A stretch of 64,000 nucleotides of DNA from positions 791,769-855,768 of the forward strand of contig MU004242.1 of NCBI GenBank assembly GCA_010405405.1, read 5' to 3'. The translations under genes and the position numbers were made by a program. Shown piece after piece: positions 11,756 through 23,376 of this stretch. This DNA comes from Microthyrium microscopicum (Eukaryota > Ascomycota > Dothideomycetes > Microthyriales > Microthyriaceae). Positions within the stretch are counted from its first letter, which is position 1; every line of letters begins with the position of its first letter. Under the pieces are notes generated by a model. The model was not told the DNA's origin. It saw only the letters and a list, made by a program, of their open reading frames with translations, and made no database searches.

Positions 11756-13007
11756 ATGGCTCCACCAACTGCAACTGAAACAGAGATTGAGATTCCTATT
11801 AGCATCAAAGCAAAGACCATTGAAGCCGCCAGAGAGCCACTCAAGTACTCTGGCTCACTCGATCAATACAAGAGCATTGACTTGACACCTGTCATTGGCA
11901 CTGAGTACCCCGAGACCAACCTCGTCGATTTAATCAACGCTCCCAACGCAGATGATCTCCTTCGCGACCTGGCCATCAAGAGTAAGTAGATCCCTCTGCT
12001 CATTTCATTCACAACAGCTAATTTGAATCACCAGTCTCCCAGCGTGGCGTAGTCTTCTTCCGCTCCCAAGACAACCTCACCAACGACATCCAAAAGACAC
12101 TCATCCAGCGTCTGGGCGAACTAACCAACAAACCAAAGTCCTCCGGTTTGCACATCCACCCAATCCTCAACAGCGACCGTGGACTTGATGGTGACCACGA
12201 GATCTCCACAATCTCATCCGAGCTAAACAAGAAGTTTTATCGCAAGACAGCAGATGGCTACAGCCCCAAGAAACAAGCTACCGCCCAATGGCACTCTGAC
12301 ATTGCCTTCGAGCCTGTGCCAGCCGACTATACCTCCTTGCGTCTTGTGACCCTCCCACGTACCGGTGGCGGTAAGCTTTCATACCTTCCAAACCACCCTA
12401 GATTTCTTTGCTAACAATGTATCAGATACACTCTGGGCATCTGGCTACGAGATCTACGACCGCATATCCGCACCATACCAGAAATTCCTCGAAACATTGA
12501 CCGTAACATTCGCTCAACCACACTTCAATGACGTTGCCAGCAAGAATGACTTCCACCTCTACGACAAAGCGCGCGGCTCTCCCGAAAACGTCGGTTCAGA
12601 GCTCAAGGCCGTCCACCCACTAGTCCGGACCAACCCGGTCAGTGGTTGGAAATCCATCTTCCCGGTGGGTGGACATGTGAAGAATATTAACGATGTCACG
12701 GAGGAGGAGAGCAAAGCGCTTTTGCAGTGGTTCTTGGACTTGGTGTACAAGAATCATGATTTGACTGTGAGGTTCAAGTGGCAGAATCCTAATGATATTG
12801 GTAAGTGAGAAATGTTTTTTGATAGGATGTTGACTAATGTTGTGCGTTTCAGCGATTTGGGATAATCGTAGTGTTTTCCACACTGCTACTTTTGATTACG
12901 ATAATGAGGGTGAGCGGTTTGGAAATCGGGCTGTTGGCGTTGGCGAACGCCCATATTTTGACCCTCAGAGCAAGAGCCGCCGTGAGGACCTGGGTATCCC
13001 GTTTTAG
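11756..13007 (+). CDS. TauD/TfdA-type alpha-ketoglutarate-dependent dioxygenase
   Basis: Exons 11756-11981, 12035-12370, 12426-12800, 12853-13007 (363 residues). All introns are GT-AG, 52-55 bases, phase consistent. The non-haem iron site is visible: H-x-D in 'QWHSDIAFEP' (residue ~174) and the distal His in 'NRSVFHTATFDY' near residue 321. The 2-oxoglutarate-binding Arg is in 'GNRAVGVGERPYFD'. The N-terminal block 'ISQRGVVFFRSQ' is also typical. Family enzymes hydroxylate substrates such as taurine or other sulfonates, releasing sulfite, with oxygen and 2-oxoglutarate as co-substrates and succinate and CO2 as co-products. Length matches fungal sulfonate/alpha-ketoglutarate dioxygenases (yeast Jlp1-like). 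It is divergent from the ACS transporter, which fits import plus breakdown of a sulfonate. The exact substrate is inference. Confidence 0.9.
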
Positions 13008-13474
13008 ATGCCGGCGTGTTTCAAGCCCTGAACGGGGATGATGGCAAATTCCGTATGCTTCAAAGAACTATCACGACATATAAGTAAAATATTCGTAATT
13101 GAATTCAAAATTGATTAGTTCTCTCTATTACTGAGATTTAGGAGTCAAGTGGCACTATCTGTAATACACTATCCCCAGGATCGAGGTAACGTGTTCTGTA
13201 AATTAAACAAGTGACACAAACGACGAGAGTGAAGTTGGACAAAACTCAGCCTTATGGTCAGCCTAATAGCCCCAAAAGGAAGGTCACATCTTGGCGCGGG
13301 GTCACCCCCTTCCCATCTAGCCTTCTCCAAACCAGATCTACGAAGGCATCACTCATCCCATCACAACTCAACTCCTACCGCACACAAGCTCTTCTCTCTC
13401 TCAAACCTTAACTGAACTCCAATCCCCATCCTACCAACTCTAATCCAACATACACCATCATACCGACCGCAGTC
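13008..13474. promoter_or_regulatory. Upstream region of IST1, pyrimidine-rich leader
   Basis: No gene is seen. The last ~130 bases before the IST1 start are rich in C and T on the coding strand ('cttctctctctc' near 13390), as is common in fungal core promoters and 5' leaders. Confidence 0.45.
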
Positions 13475-14561
13475 ATGCCTCCCCCAAACCTAACCGTACG
13501 CTCCCCCCTCCTGCCGTACCCAGCTACCATCCCATCCTACCCCAACTAACAAACCCCAGACAAAACTAAAAGTCCACCTAAAAATGTCCATCCAACGCCT
13601 CCGAACCCTCCAAGCAAAACAAACCGCCATCGCCAAATCCCAACGCCGCGCAATGGCCGACCTCCTCTCCACCCACAAACTCGAATCCGCACGGATCCGC
13701 GTAGAAGCCATAATCCGGTCTGACATCACCACCGAATTGCACGAGATTCTGGAACTATACTGTGAACTACTCCTAGCACGTATAAGTTTGTTGGATGGAC
13801 CACTACTCATCACGAACGCCGACAATAGTACACGGATAGTTGGAGGCAAGAGTGGGATGGCGGAAAGTGAGGCAAATGTATTGGATGATGGGTTGGATGA
13901 GGCGGTGAGAAGTATTATGTATGCGGCGCCCAGGGTGGAGATTAAGGAGTTGCAGAGTGCGAGGGCGTTGTTGGTGGAGAAGATGGGGAAGGAGTATGCG
14001 GTTTCTGCTAGTGAGGCGAAGGGTGTGCCGGAGAGGGTTGTTAAGAGGGTCAGGGTGGAGACGCCCAAGAAAGAGTTGGTTGATGCGTATTTGAGGGAGA
14101 TTGGACGGACGTATGGGGTGAGGTTTCCGGGGGATCCAGAGACGGACGACGAAGTCGATGAGGACGAAGCTGAGGCCGATGATGCTGGGGACGAAGAAGG
14201 AAAGGCTGACGGTGGCGATGATGATGGTGAGGCCGGCGGAGGAAAGAAAGTCAGCACTTTAGAAAGGGAAGACTTGGCCAGAGCCACACCGCCGAGGGAT
14301 TTGGGCGAGACGAGGAGTCCACTACGCATCGCGCCGCCGAGTCCGAGTACAGAAAATCCAGGGCCTACAGTCAAACTACCAGGCGGAGCTGCTCCCAAGC
14401 CTGTGGCGAAACGCAAGAAGAGTGCGTCTACCGAAGCTCCCAAGACGACTACGGGGACTACACCAAAGCCAAAGGCGAAGGACAAGGCTGATGGTCCAGG
14501 TGGTCAAATACCGGATGTTGATGAACTTACCAAGCGATTTGCGGCGCTGAAGAGAAAGTGA
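13475..14561 (+). CDS. IST1: IST1-family ESCRT regulator
   Basis: Exons 13475-13495 and 13560-14561 (340 residues). The first exon encodes only seven residues (MPPPNLT). The 64-base intron GTACGC...CCCCAG keeps phase 0, and exon 2 opens 'TKLKVHLKMSIQRLRTLQAK', the conserved start of the IST1 helical domain. The block 'KLESARIRVEAIIRSD' and 'ILELYCELLLARI' follows. Helices run to about residue 180; after an acidic stretch (Asp/Glu-rich, residues ~205-240) the tail is Pro/Lys-rich and ends 'DVDELTKRFAALKRK', a plausible MIT-interacting motif. IST1 binds Vps4 and Did2/CHMP1 and tunes ESCRT-III disassembly at endosomes. The start at 13475 is chosen because the internal ATG at 13584 would remove the conserved N-terminal helix start. 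The long opposite-strand frame 13490-14485 is a codon-bias shadow. Confidence 0.9.
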
Positions 14562-15298
14562 GAAGGCGCTGCAGTGAACGTAGACTCGATTTTGGTGCCT
14601 TCATGTATACACAGGGCGTTTCCAAGATTTATACATACGATACCCTTGATAGTCACTGTTGTTAAACGTGGTTTCAAAGTGCGCGTGAAAAGCATAGGAG
14701 ATTTCCAACGACCACTAGGATCGTCTCATGCTATCTCCTGCTCTATTATTCATTGTCTAGTTAAGCTAAGGTTGCAAGCCGAGTGCAAGCCAAGTATAAA
14801 TGAGCCTTGACGTAAACCCAATGCGAAAGTTTCCAACATTCATCAACGAAAGGGTATCTTGCCGGATAAGCGAAAGCAAAGAATTGAAGTAGTGATAAAG
14901 GGTAGATTGCTCCAATTGGTGGTATAGCAAACCCAATATGGTAAAAGCGATTGGTTTTGGTAGAGAAAAGAAATATCGGCAAAGCTCATCGTGCGTTGGG
15001 CTGCTCGAAATATGGTAGGTGGGCGCAATAGGCGTTGTAAACGAGCCGTGTAGATGGAATATCCATAAAGTGCGCCGAAATGGTGTATGCTCGCAATGCA
15101 ATGCTGTAAAGACAAAATAGTATCCTCCCCAAATTTGCTGGGCGAGTATCTGCGTCCAGTTGGAAGAAAAAAGGCCAGTGAAAACTCCGTGCAATGCAAT
15201 TAGGTATTAGAATGTTGAAGCCATGTAGTGTTCCCCTTCCTCATCAATGATATTTGGTTATTTCATGCGAATCGACAAAAGGCCAGGCTTTGTCAAAA
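14562..15298. other. Intergenic between convergent IST1 and AUR1
   Basis: About 740 bases between the 3' ends of two convergent genes. Frames on the minus strand are short and overlapping, with no domain. Confidence 0.5.
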
Positions 15299-16617
15299 CT
15301 ATGGTTTCGCATGGCCAAAAAGAATGTCGTTGTCGCTGACAACAGAAGGACTTCGTTCGCGAGGGCCGTCGCTAGCAATACTACTGCTTTCGCCGACTGT
15401 CCACTCGTCGTCGGATCGTGCGGGGTGATAATATCCGTCGTTTAGTTCCGTGAAACCATTGTCGGCTTCGCCAATTTCCACGAAATCGTAGTCCCAGCGC
15501 AGGGATTTATCAGCTTGCATTCGCGGGATCCATTTAGCTTTGGCTACGAAAAAGCAAACACCGGCCACTAGATCAGGGATTAGCTAGATGTTAAGGACAA
15601 GTATATTCCCAGCAAATAAGGCGCTGAGGAATAATAAATAGGTTAAAAAAGATATGAGTGCTTACGTAGGCTACCTGCGACCAGATCAATTGCGTAATGA
15701 TGCGACAAGTACATTGTGGCCCACCAAATCCATAATGTGTAGGAGAACCATAGAGCGGCAAATCTCGGGAAGCAATGGGCCATGAATAATGCTTCTAGAG
15801 TTGCATTTGCGGAATGCAAACTTGGAAATGCACCGAAAACCTGTGGACTGGCCGTGAAAGTGCTTGTGTACAAGTCCACGCCAAACAGTTTGTCTATGGC
15901 GGCCAAACCAGCAGGAGATCCATGAACGCTGTAGTTTGCTGGGACTAGACCATACATATTTTCGTACCATGGAGGACTACATGGGAATATCAGTTGAATG
16001 GCGACTCCAGCAATGTTCATGTATCCAAAGGTTTTCGCAAACATTGGGGCTAATCCTGGAGGTCCAGCGATGAAAAGTATTAGAGTGACCACAGCAGGAG
16101 CACCGAAATGTGTGATTCCATAGGGAAACCAGGCTAGAACGTCCAATACCCAATGTTTGTGCGCGCTGAGAATATTGCTTAGGTTGGCGCCGTAAAAGAT
16201 GTTTTCGAGCGCAGGGAGGACGGAAACCCAAGGTTCGGGGCGGATAGAGCTTGGGATGAATTTACACGAGTAAAAGAGTACTAGCCAGCCAGCGATTGGG
16301 AGAAAAGGTAGGAAGAATTGTCGGGTCATAGGTATTAGGAGGGAGAGAATGACCAGCGCGGAGACAAAGGTTCGGAAGAGTGGACTTGGAAAAGCCATTA
16401 TGGAGAGACAGAAAACGGCGAGTATGATTAGGAGAAGGTATTGCGCGTCGTATATGGACCATTGGTGATTCTTAAGCGACCGGAGTGTATCGGCGGGAGA
16501 AAGGGAAGACTCGAGTCCAGTGATGGCAGAGGCAGGTGAGTTGCCAGAGCGTATTCTCGATTTTGTGGCCCTCCATTTTCTGCGCAACTTTCGCGGCACC
16601 AGCGTTCGCAGTGCCAT
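15299..16617 (-). CDS. AUR1: Inositol phosphorylceramide synthase catalytic subunit
   Basis: Exons 15666-16617 and 15299-15567 on the minus strand (406 residues). The 98-base intron GTAAGC...CTAG keeps phase. Polytopic Golgi membrane enzyme that transfers phosphoinositol from phosphatidylinositol to ceramide. Signatures: 'NHQWSIYDAQYLLLI' before the first helices; 'TLILFIAGPPGLAPMFAKTF'; 'CSPPWYENMYGL'; the PAP2-type motifs 'GAFPSLHSANATLEA' and 'LSHHYAIDLVAGSL', whose His and Asp form the catalytic site; and after the intron 'LAGVCFFVAKAKWIPRMQ' with 'LRWDYDFVEIGE', the conserved C-terminal block. The protein is complete and of normal length. The frame is open for 246 bases upstream, but MALRTLVPRKLRRKWRA matches the family's basic N-terminus. 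AUR1 is essential in fungi and is the target of aureobasidin A. Confidence 0.95.
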
Positions 16618-19400
16618 TGTGTAAAGGGTGTATGGCGGAGCAGCGTGGTGGTGGAGGATGAATGTAGCGCTGGGTTCGATGACGGTGTCCCAGGACGCGA
16701 AGGCGGGTGGCGGGAAGAACGGGAGAGGTGTAGGAAGAGGGAGAAGTGGGCGGTCGCGGTGAGAAGGGAAAGCTGGAGGAAAATGAAGCTTTCTTGAAGG
16801 TTTAATGGCAGCAGGAGGTTGTGGGAGTAGGAGTAGTAAACGGATTGAAGAGTTGAGAGGCAAGAGGAACTGGATGGGACTGGAGAAGAGACGACAGTGC
16901 AGTGTAAGAGTAAAGACTAAGGATTGAAAGGGTAAGGAACGACGGGCGTTTTGGGGCAGGGACGACGCTGGTTGGTTCGGCAGTCGCGGATCTTGGCAGG
17001 ATCAAAGATGGCTTCTTAGTTCTGGGAACTTGGGAAGGCGCTGTTGGGATTTTGTGGTTTGTCCTTTCCCGTTTTGCAGGCCAAGCATTAGCAAGCAGAA
17101 CAAACCAGGCAGGCACAGTTGACGACCAGGGAAACCACGACTCAACAGCAATTGTACTACAGTCTACCACAGACGAGAGACAAGGAATAGGATAAAGCTG
17201 TTCGCATTCGCTAAATTGCTTAGTAAATCCAAAATTCCAAAATAGATCTAGGGTTGTACAGTATCTTGATGTTGATGGATCGCGAGCTTTGAGCACCACG
17301 CTGGCATTTGACAATTCACTCTGCATTATTTACTGACCACTGACAACCACAACCTATTTTTCTTCATATAAAAACCCAGACACTGTACAAAGTTATTGAG
17401 TTTCAAAATACACATTCCCAGTACAGTCTGAGTAATCCCCGCAGTCTAAAGCTGCGATTCTGCCTCATGTCTCATGTTTTCCAACATGACTTGTCATCCA
17501 CCATCCATTGCCGCCTTTGAAACTGCCCTCAAACAGCTTTTTCGATTCCTACTTCCACATCATCACGTCCATAACTCACTCAATTATCTTGTTCTTTCGT
17601 AGAGAAATCAACACAGCAATTCTTGCACCAATTCACACCAAGCAGTTCCAAATTGCTCGTGATTACAAGAAGTAAACTAATGCATAATGCTAGACGTCCG
17701 TTAAGATCCGAATCGCCCGATCATTCACTTGACCCTTCGGCCCTACAATCCTTCCGGATCCGAGAGACATGCTTACAGACCGCCCAAAATTCAGATCCAT
17801 CTCCATCCACATTAACAGTTGTGTAGCTCAACGTTAGATTAATCATTCCTGACATCACCACTTCCTACACCCAAACTCAGCCTAATCCACATGCAATTCT
17901 TCACCCGTTAAGTTGATGACCGTTGAAGAGCTCTGCAAGATAAGATCTCAACTGTCTGCAAGGGCCCCAGATACACTTTGCCCTTTGCGATTATTCTGCA
18001 TGGCCGCCCAAGTCGACAGCCAGTCGCAGTGCCAGGAAGCTCAGTCATTGACAGTCAGCACGGTAAATAGCAGCGCGCTAAATAATATTAGCGTGTATGA
18101 AGCGAACTAGGATGCGGAATGACATCAAAATTCTCAAATCTGAGCAAAATTCGGCGGCGTTCCACAGTCGGTAAAATGCTCTGAAATCGTCTTTTGCTTA
18201 ACTCCAACCACTCGTCAAAAGTAACAAACTTATCCCGATATCATACTACAGACACAATACAATAGAGCAACATCGATTAGCAATTTCGTCATCTAATAAT
18301 TCACGGTACCCTAGGAGATATGTGCAATTGGGCCGTCAAGTCTAGAATTTTGGCAGCAAGCACAGTCCATCTCTGTCGCGTGCGCTTCTTCATTTTCCTT
18401 TCCCACGCGATGGCACTTGTGGCGCTCTTGCCCAATCTTTTTTTGGTTCCGATGATTATTGGCTCATGGAAATTGTAAATGAGGCTGATATAATTTCCGA
18501 AAAGGGGTTCATTTCTTGAACGAAGCTTTAGGGGATTTATTGTTTTTGGACTTTTCTCCTATTGCGTACCAGTTTTGACTCTTGAGCTAGAGTTTTACTG
18601 CCTACTACTGCAAGGAGGTTTATGGTCTTGTACTGGTACAAAGGATCTGACGTGCCTATGGATAGATATGACTAGGTTTGGTAATGTATGGCAACATGAC
18701 CCCTACGGTTTGGTAGGATTTAATCAAATCCTTTGTTGCGGCTCTTCGGTTCCTTTGGAGGTCCTTGCTTCGATCGTTGGAGGTTATTACGACGACTGAA
18801 GTGGTTAAGTTAACTACATGTTAAGAAGAAATAATGCTTTTCTATTATATGCGTGTATTGATAAACCGAACTGTTTCTGAGATCACATTTCAATTTGGAG
18901 AAAGTATCAACAACCCTTTTACGATATATTACAAGAAAAAATATCAAAATCCAGCTGCCATATAAAGACCAGTCAATACCGTTACAAAGATTTTTTCTTT
19001 ATACCTCACTGACAGTATGCAAAGTCATATTGTTCAGCAACATAATCGCCAACAAAATTTGCAAAACTATGAACAAGGTAAGAAATCATAAATGCCGAAC
19101 CCACAAAATGTCTACTGATACTATCAGCCAACGTTTAAATTTAGATCCTTTCGTCTCCTTGTCCTCCTTTGAATGTTGTTTTGGGGATTTAAACTCAACC
19201 ATTTAGATCCAAACATCAGCCCTCCATACTGTGCTCAACTCAATGAAAACTGATAACTGATAACTGATAACTGAGAAATGAGATAATAGAGTAGCATAGT
19301 AATAGTAATATACGCTGCTGGAAACTTCTAGTACCAACTCACTTCAACTCCCTCCCTTGACAAAACAGGCTGGGAACACATTGTATCCTCCACCAATCCA
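16618..19400. other. Gene-poor stretch upstream of AUR1
   Basis: No supported gene. The first ~700 bases carry the AUR1 leader and promoter. They hold a 174-codon minus-strand frame (16802-17326) with low-complexity Pro/Ser/Thr-rich translation and no domain, best read as leader sequence. Further right there are only short frames in AT-richer DNA. Confidence 0.5.
19248..19275. repeat. Heptamer tandem repeat (aactgat), four units
   Basis: Three exact copies of aactgat followed by aactgag. A short microsatellite-like run in non-coding DNA. Confidence 0.85.
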
Positions 19401-19780
19401 CATTGTCGCCCTCCCAAAGAAGCATTCATCCTACACCTTCCAGATGAGCTCCTCAGCAAAATCATCTCTCTAGCCGACGCAGTTCCAGGCTCAACGCATC
19501 ACCATCTGATCTCGCCATTGTCCTATCCTGGCCTGAAAGTCTCCTGCACTTTGACTTTGGGAAGAATCCGGAAGACAACTGTAAAGTGAAATCCACCTAC
19601 AATCTCGCTATCATTTCGTCCCTCCTGTCTCCTCGCGCTTCGAATCACTCAGCATCGGCTCCCTTTTTGGAGCATCAGAGCCGTTCGATAGCTCAATCTT
19701 TTCAGCTTTGAAAAAAGTCGATATCGCGCCAGAGCGTGTCAGCACTACTGGCGCTAAGACATGGCACTAATCTCGCGCTC
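19400..19780 (+). pseudogene. F-box-like gene relic
   Basis: Forward frame around 19419-19589 reads 'EAFILHLPDELLSKIISLAD', which matches the start of fungal F-box motifs (L-P-x-E-L/I-L-x-x-I). The frame stops at 19587. A second open piece in another frame at about 19630-19770 (containing 'RFESLSIGSLFGASEPFDSS') looks like the inter-strand region of the same kind of F-box/LRR protein. There is no start codon context and no continuous frame, so it is a decayed host gene. An unrecognised intron is possible, but no convincing donor was seen. Confidence 0.4.
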
Positions 19781-21021
19781 TGCGTTGGGTCTTACCTACG
19801 GTTCTTCAAATAACTGTAGAAAGGTAGAGAGCCCGGAAAATGTGGAGCCGCGGTATCTAGCATGGCAGGTGGAACTTGTGAGTTCGGCGAAGGGATGGCA
19901 TCGCAGGGGATTATAGGTGAACAGAGGATATGATGGATGAATTGAAAGTGCGAGAAAGGTTCGAGGTAAGAGCTCGTTTTATAATCGCGGAGATTGATGG
20001 AGGCTTTGGCAGTGTTATCTCAATGAAGGAGGGTTATATTGAGTGTGAGAGTTCTATAGCGAAAACCGTGTAAGAATAATGCCCAGTAGCCAGAGCTAAT
20101 TGCTTTGGTTGTCTTTAGTGGTGAGAATTGTTGAGGATATTTGCTACATGTGTATGGACACTCACAGCCCATTGTTTCGCTGGTCTGTCTGGCTGTTACT
20201 TCACAGCGAAGTTGGCAATAGCCGATCCTTCTCTTGAGAGAAGCTGCACATTAAGACTCTAGGTTCTGTTACTGCGGCGAGGAGATGTAAATACATACCT
20301 CCTACCGAACCACTTGAGGGATGAATGACTCCAAAACGTTCTCTTGGAAGCTCCTTCCAAAGCTGGTGGCTTGACTATCCCTGTGTAGCCCGCGCGTCAA
20401 TAGCTTACGTCAAATGACTGTAACCAGGATTACAATTCCTATTTTCGTATCTATTTGCACAAGGCTAGGCAGTAGCTCCTTCTTTGTTTGTGGGAAATAA
20501 TGGGCGGCGAAGTTCGCGGCTCTGAGATTTTGCGGCACAGTACAATCCTACGATCTACGTAATTACCTAAAGGGTATTCTGATCCATGTTACAGCCTAAT
20601 TAGTACGTAAATAATCCCATGACTTTGATTCCTTGTGTAAATCTGGTTGGCAGTGAGGATTTCATGGAGTTCTTTTGCACGAATGAGCTTGTGGTACTTG
20701 TGAAGAGAGAAAACTTGGAGTAGCATTGAGGCATAGGATGGATGATATCGACTGCGGTTCTTCTCTCCTAGCACGGTACTGATCCTTGAGAAACACCTCG
20801 AAATCCTCAAGCTGCTTCATCCGGTTTAACAGACTTGAGAAGCCTTCCGCAATCATGCCACAGAACAGCAGAGATCGATAATCCATGGCATTCCTGTGTG
20901 GTGAGGATGAAGCCTGCCTAAATCTAGCTGATGGAGTAAGACTGTTATAAATTCTGCGTGCTTCGCAAGAGAATGAAGTCTCAAGTCAAACAAATTCAGC
21001 TTCTACGCTTGGTCAAACGAC
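19781..21021. other. Intergenic, lipase promoter side
   Basis: No supported gene. Short minus-strand frames around 20589-20886 have an ATG but no domain and poor coding character. The last ~100 bases are the lipase promoter, with 'tgttataaattctg' near 20941-20954 as a possible TATA element. Confidence 0.4.
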
Positions 21022-22340
21022 ATGTATCCCTCTACTAGCTTTATTGGCCTCTTTGGCTTGTTTGCCGTTGGTTCAGCCAATCCTGTCAACAATCTTGGTC
21101 CAAGAAACACTCTTGCAATTGACCCAAACCTGTTCAACACTATCAGTCGCTACGAACAGTTTGCAGCAGCAGCATACTGCGATGCAAATATTGGAGGTTT
21201 TACGGCTGTCGGATCCCCCTTGAGGTGTTCTAGAACAAACAATTGTCCAGACGTCGAGAGCTCAAGGACACAGATTGTTGCGGTGCTGCCACCGTAAGTA
21301 TTGCCTCTATCCCGACTGTTTTTCGACTGAGTTTGAAGACTAATGCGTTTTAGGACCAGCATCATCAATCCAGACGGCACTCGCGGCTACATCGCAGTTG
21401 ACAGTTCAAATTCCACAATCGTGGTCGCTTTCCGAGGAACACTAAGCATAGAGAACCAGCTGGCCAATCTTCAAATTGCTCATGTCCCAGTTGGTCCTGA
21501 CTTATGCCTTCCTCCAAAGACAGATTGCACAGCCCATCGAGGATTCCTTACGTCGTGGGAGTCTGTGAGCACGCTTGTTCTAGATGCGGTGAGCAGATAC
21601 AGTAGTCTCCACCCAACCTTTCGAATTGGAGTCACTGGGCATTCCTTCGGGGGAGCGGTGGCTACGCATGCAGCTGTTGCTCTAAGAAATCGGGGACTGA
21701 CAGTAGACCTCGTGAGTGCTTATCCAACCTCGCAGAAGACCGTACTAGATGAAGAAGTATAAGCTAACACGTGAGACAGGTGACATTCGGTTCTCCTCGA
21801 GTAGGAAATGGCGCTTACGTTGACTACATCCAGTCGCAAAACAGAGGCCAAAATATGCGAGTGGTGCATGCAGACGACAACGTACCAAATAGTCCCGATT
21901 CACAGGATTCATTCAATGGCTTCTACCGACATTTATCACCATCTTATTTCATCAGTACGGCTACTAGTGTCACGCCTACCGCTAACGATGTCACTATGCG
22001 AGCCACACCTGCTGACTTTATCGAAACACTGACTGCAGGAGTTGGCGACGGATATTATAATCGTGCTCACAACTTCTATATCAATGGCATCGCTGATTGC
22101 GCGAATACTAGCAACTTCGCCATTGCCATGATTCCCGAAAACACGAAAAAATTGGGTATCGCATCAGCGGATCTGGCTAGGCAATTTCCAGATACAAAGA
22201 TTGGCAGAGATATAGCTGCGCAACAAGCTGCTCAGCTCGGATTCCAATTTGTCAGGAATATCGCCCCACTGTTGCCTCCAGGCACAGTACCGCAAGAAAT
22301 CTTGAACGGGGTGATTCCTGTAAATTTGTTGATGACTTGA
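21022..22340 (+). CDS. Secreted class 3 lipase / feruloyl-esterase-like hydrolase
   Basis: Exons 21022-21293, 21354-21711, 21780-22340 (396 residues), phase consistent. The signal peptide 'MYPSTSFIGLFGLFAVGSAN' is followed by the lipase 3 fold: 'RYEQFAAAAYCDANI', the oxyanion-side block 'TIVVAFRGTLSIENQLANL', the disulfide segment with 'CLPPKTDCTAHRGF', the nucleophile elbow 'IGVTGHSFGGAVATHAA' (catalytic Ser in GHSFG), and 'VTFGSPRVGN' leading to the Asp region 'VVHADDNVPNSP'. A His at the end of the fold ('NRAHNFYING') is a candidate for the third triad member. The last ~110 residues are an extra C-terminal extension beyond most ~300-residue family members. It acts outside the cell on acylglycerols or plant feruloyl esters; the sequence does not decide which. 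Confidence 0.88.
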
Positions 22341-22491
22341 TGTCAGTCAACAGCAGGTACTTGGTATTTTCGACAGGACAACTTTGGTTGACAAAGGAAA
22401 CTTCTCAGTCTCTTGATCAAAGTTTAGCACACTCTTTTCAATGAAAATGGTCTTCCAATTTGCTCTTTTTGCTGAATTGTCCTCTAAATCT

Positions 22492-23376
22492 CTATGAAAA
22501 TTTGCTTTTGAACTCGCTGATTGATGCGACCTGTTCTGTAACGTTGACCATTAAACTACAAAACGCGGGATCATATGGCGGACAGAGCAACCCACCGTGT
22601 GCTCCATAGAGAAACTGACCTGAAAACTGCGGACCTCCTGGGATATCGACCGAACTACAATAAAGCACAGTTCTGTCGAAATGAAGTCGAGCATTATATG
22701 TTTTAACTTGCGAAGTCGATCTAAAACCTAGTTAGCAAATTGGATCTGAGACAATTCTTAGTTTCAACATATCCTCTTGCAAGACTCACCCGTTGAATTG
22801 AGGTACACCATACATGATTTCAATTTTGGCAGAAGTGAACGGACATTCAGTATAATTTTGATTTGGCGGAGGCTTCAAGTCTCTCAAATCTTGCTCTTCC
22901 CAGTCGATTGGTCTCCATTTTATGAATTGCTTCCTGTCTTCCGGGACGTTCCTCTCGCCCTCGATAGCTCTTGGGTATGATTGGCACGTTTCCCACTTGC
23001 TGGCTGATCTAAGTTTTCCTTCTATCACATCCATTTTGGCTCGACCAGTACAACGGATTGGATTATCCGGTAAGATCCAACCACAAGGTGGGCTGAGTTG
23101 CGGACTAAGACATTGAAGGATACCAAAAATGCCGAGATCACCTTTTGGGCATCCTTGACATTTGTTCAAGTAAGTACGATATAGATTGAAGGACATCTCG
23201 ACTTCTGGGGCTGCTCCCTTCGGGTCAGCCCATTTCTTGAGCTGCACATATTCGATCTCCCATTGGTTATCTGAGTTCGGGAAAATGCGTCTAGGAGTCT
23301 CGCGATTGCCGGAAGTCTTCTGCGATTTTGACAATTTGAAGTAGCTTGCAACGAGTAAAAGAATTGCCAGAAGCAT
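22492..23376 (-). CDS. Orphan signal-anchored or secreted protein with Cys-rich C-terminus
   Basis: Exons 22790-23376 and 22492-22720 on the minus strand (271 residues). The 69-base intron GTGAGT...TTTTAG keeps phase and continues directly into 76 open codons ending at a TAG, which supports the model. The protein starts with a hydrophobic segment (MLLAILLLVASYF), then a lysine/serine patch: a signal anchor or a long signal peptide. The rest is soluble, with Cys in 'KCQGCPKGD', 'LQCLSPQLSPPCGW', 'IRCTG', 'YTECPF', and after the intron 'VLYCSSVDIPGG', 'GLLCPPYDPAFCSL' and one possible N-glycosylation site (VNVT). The open frame continues upstream of 23376 without an ATG to a TTG at 23460, so an extra 5' exon cannot be excluded. 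I do not recognise the family. Confidence 0.6.

Noticed and set aside
13490-14485. 331-codon open frame on the minus strand opposite IST1
   Set aside because: Serine/leucine/proline-rich shadow of a GC-biased gene; no start context or domain, while the forward frame is a clear IST1.
16802-17326. 174-codon minus-strand frame upstream of AUR1
   Set aside because: Low-complexity Pro/Ser/Thr translation without domain; lies in the AUR1 leader/promoter. Could at most be a leader ORF.
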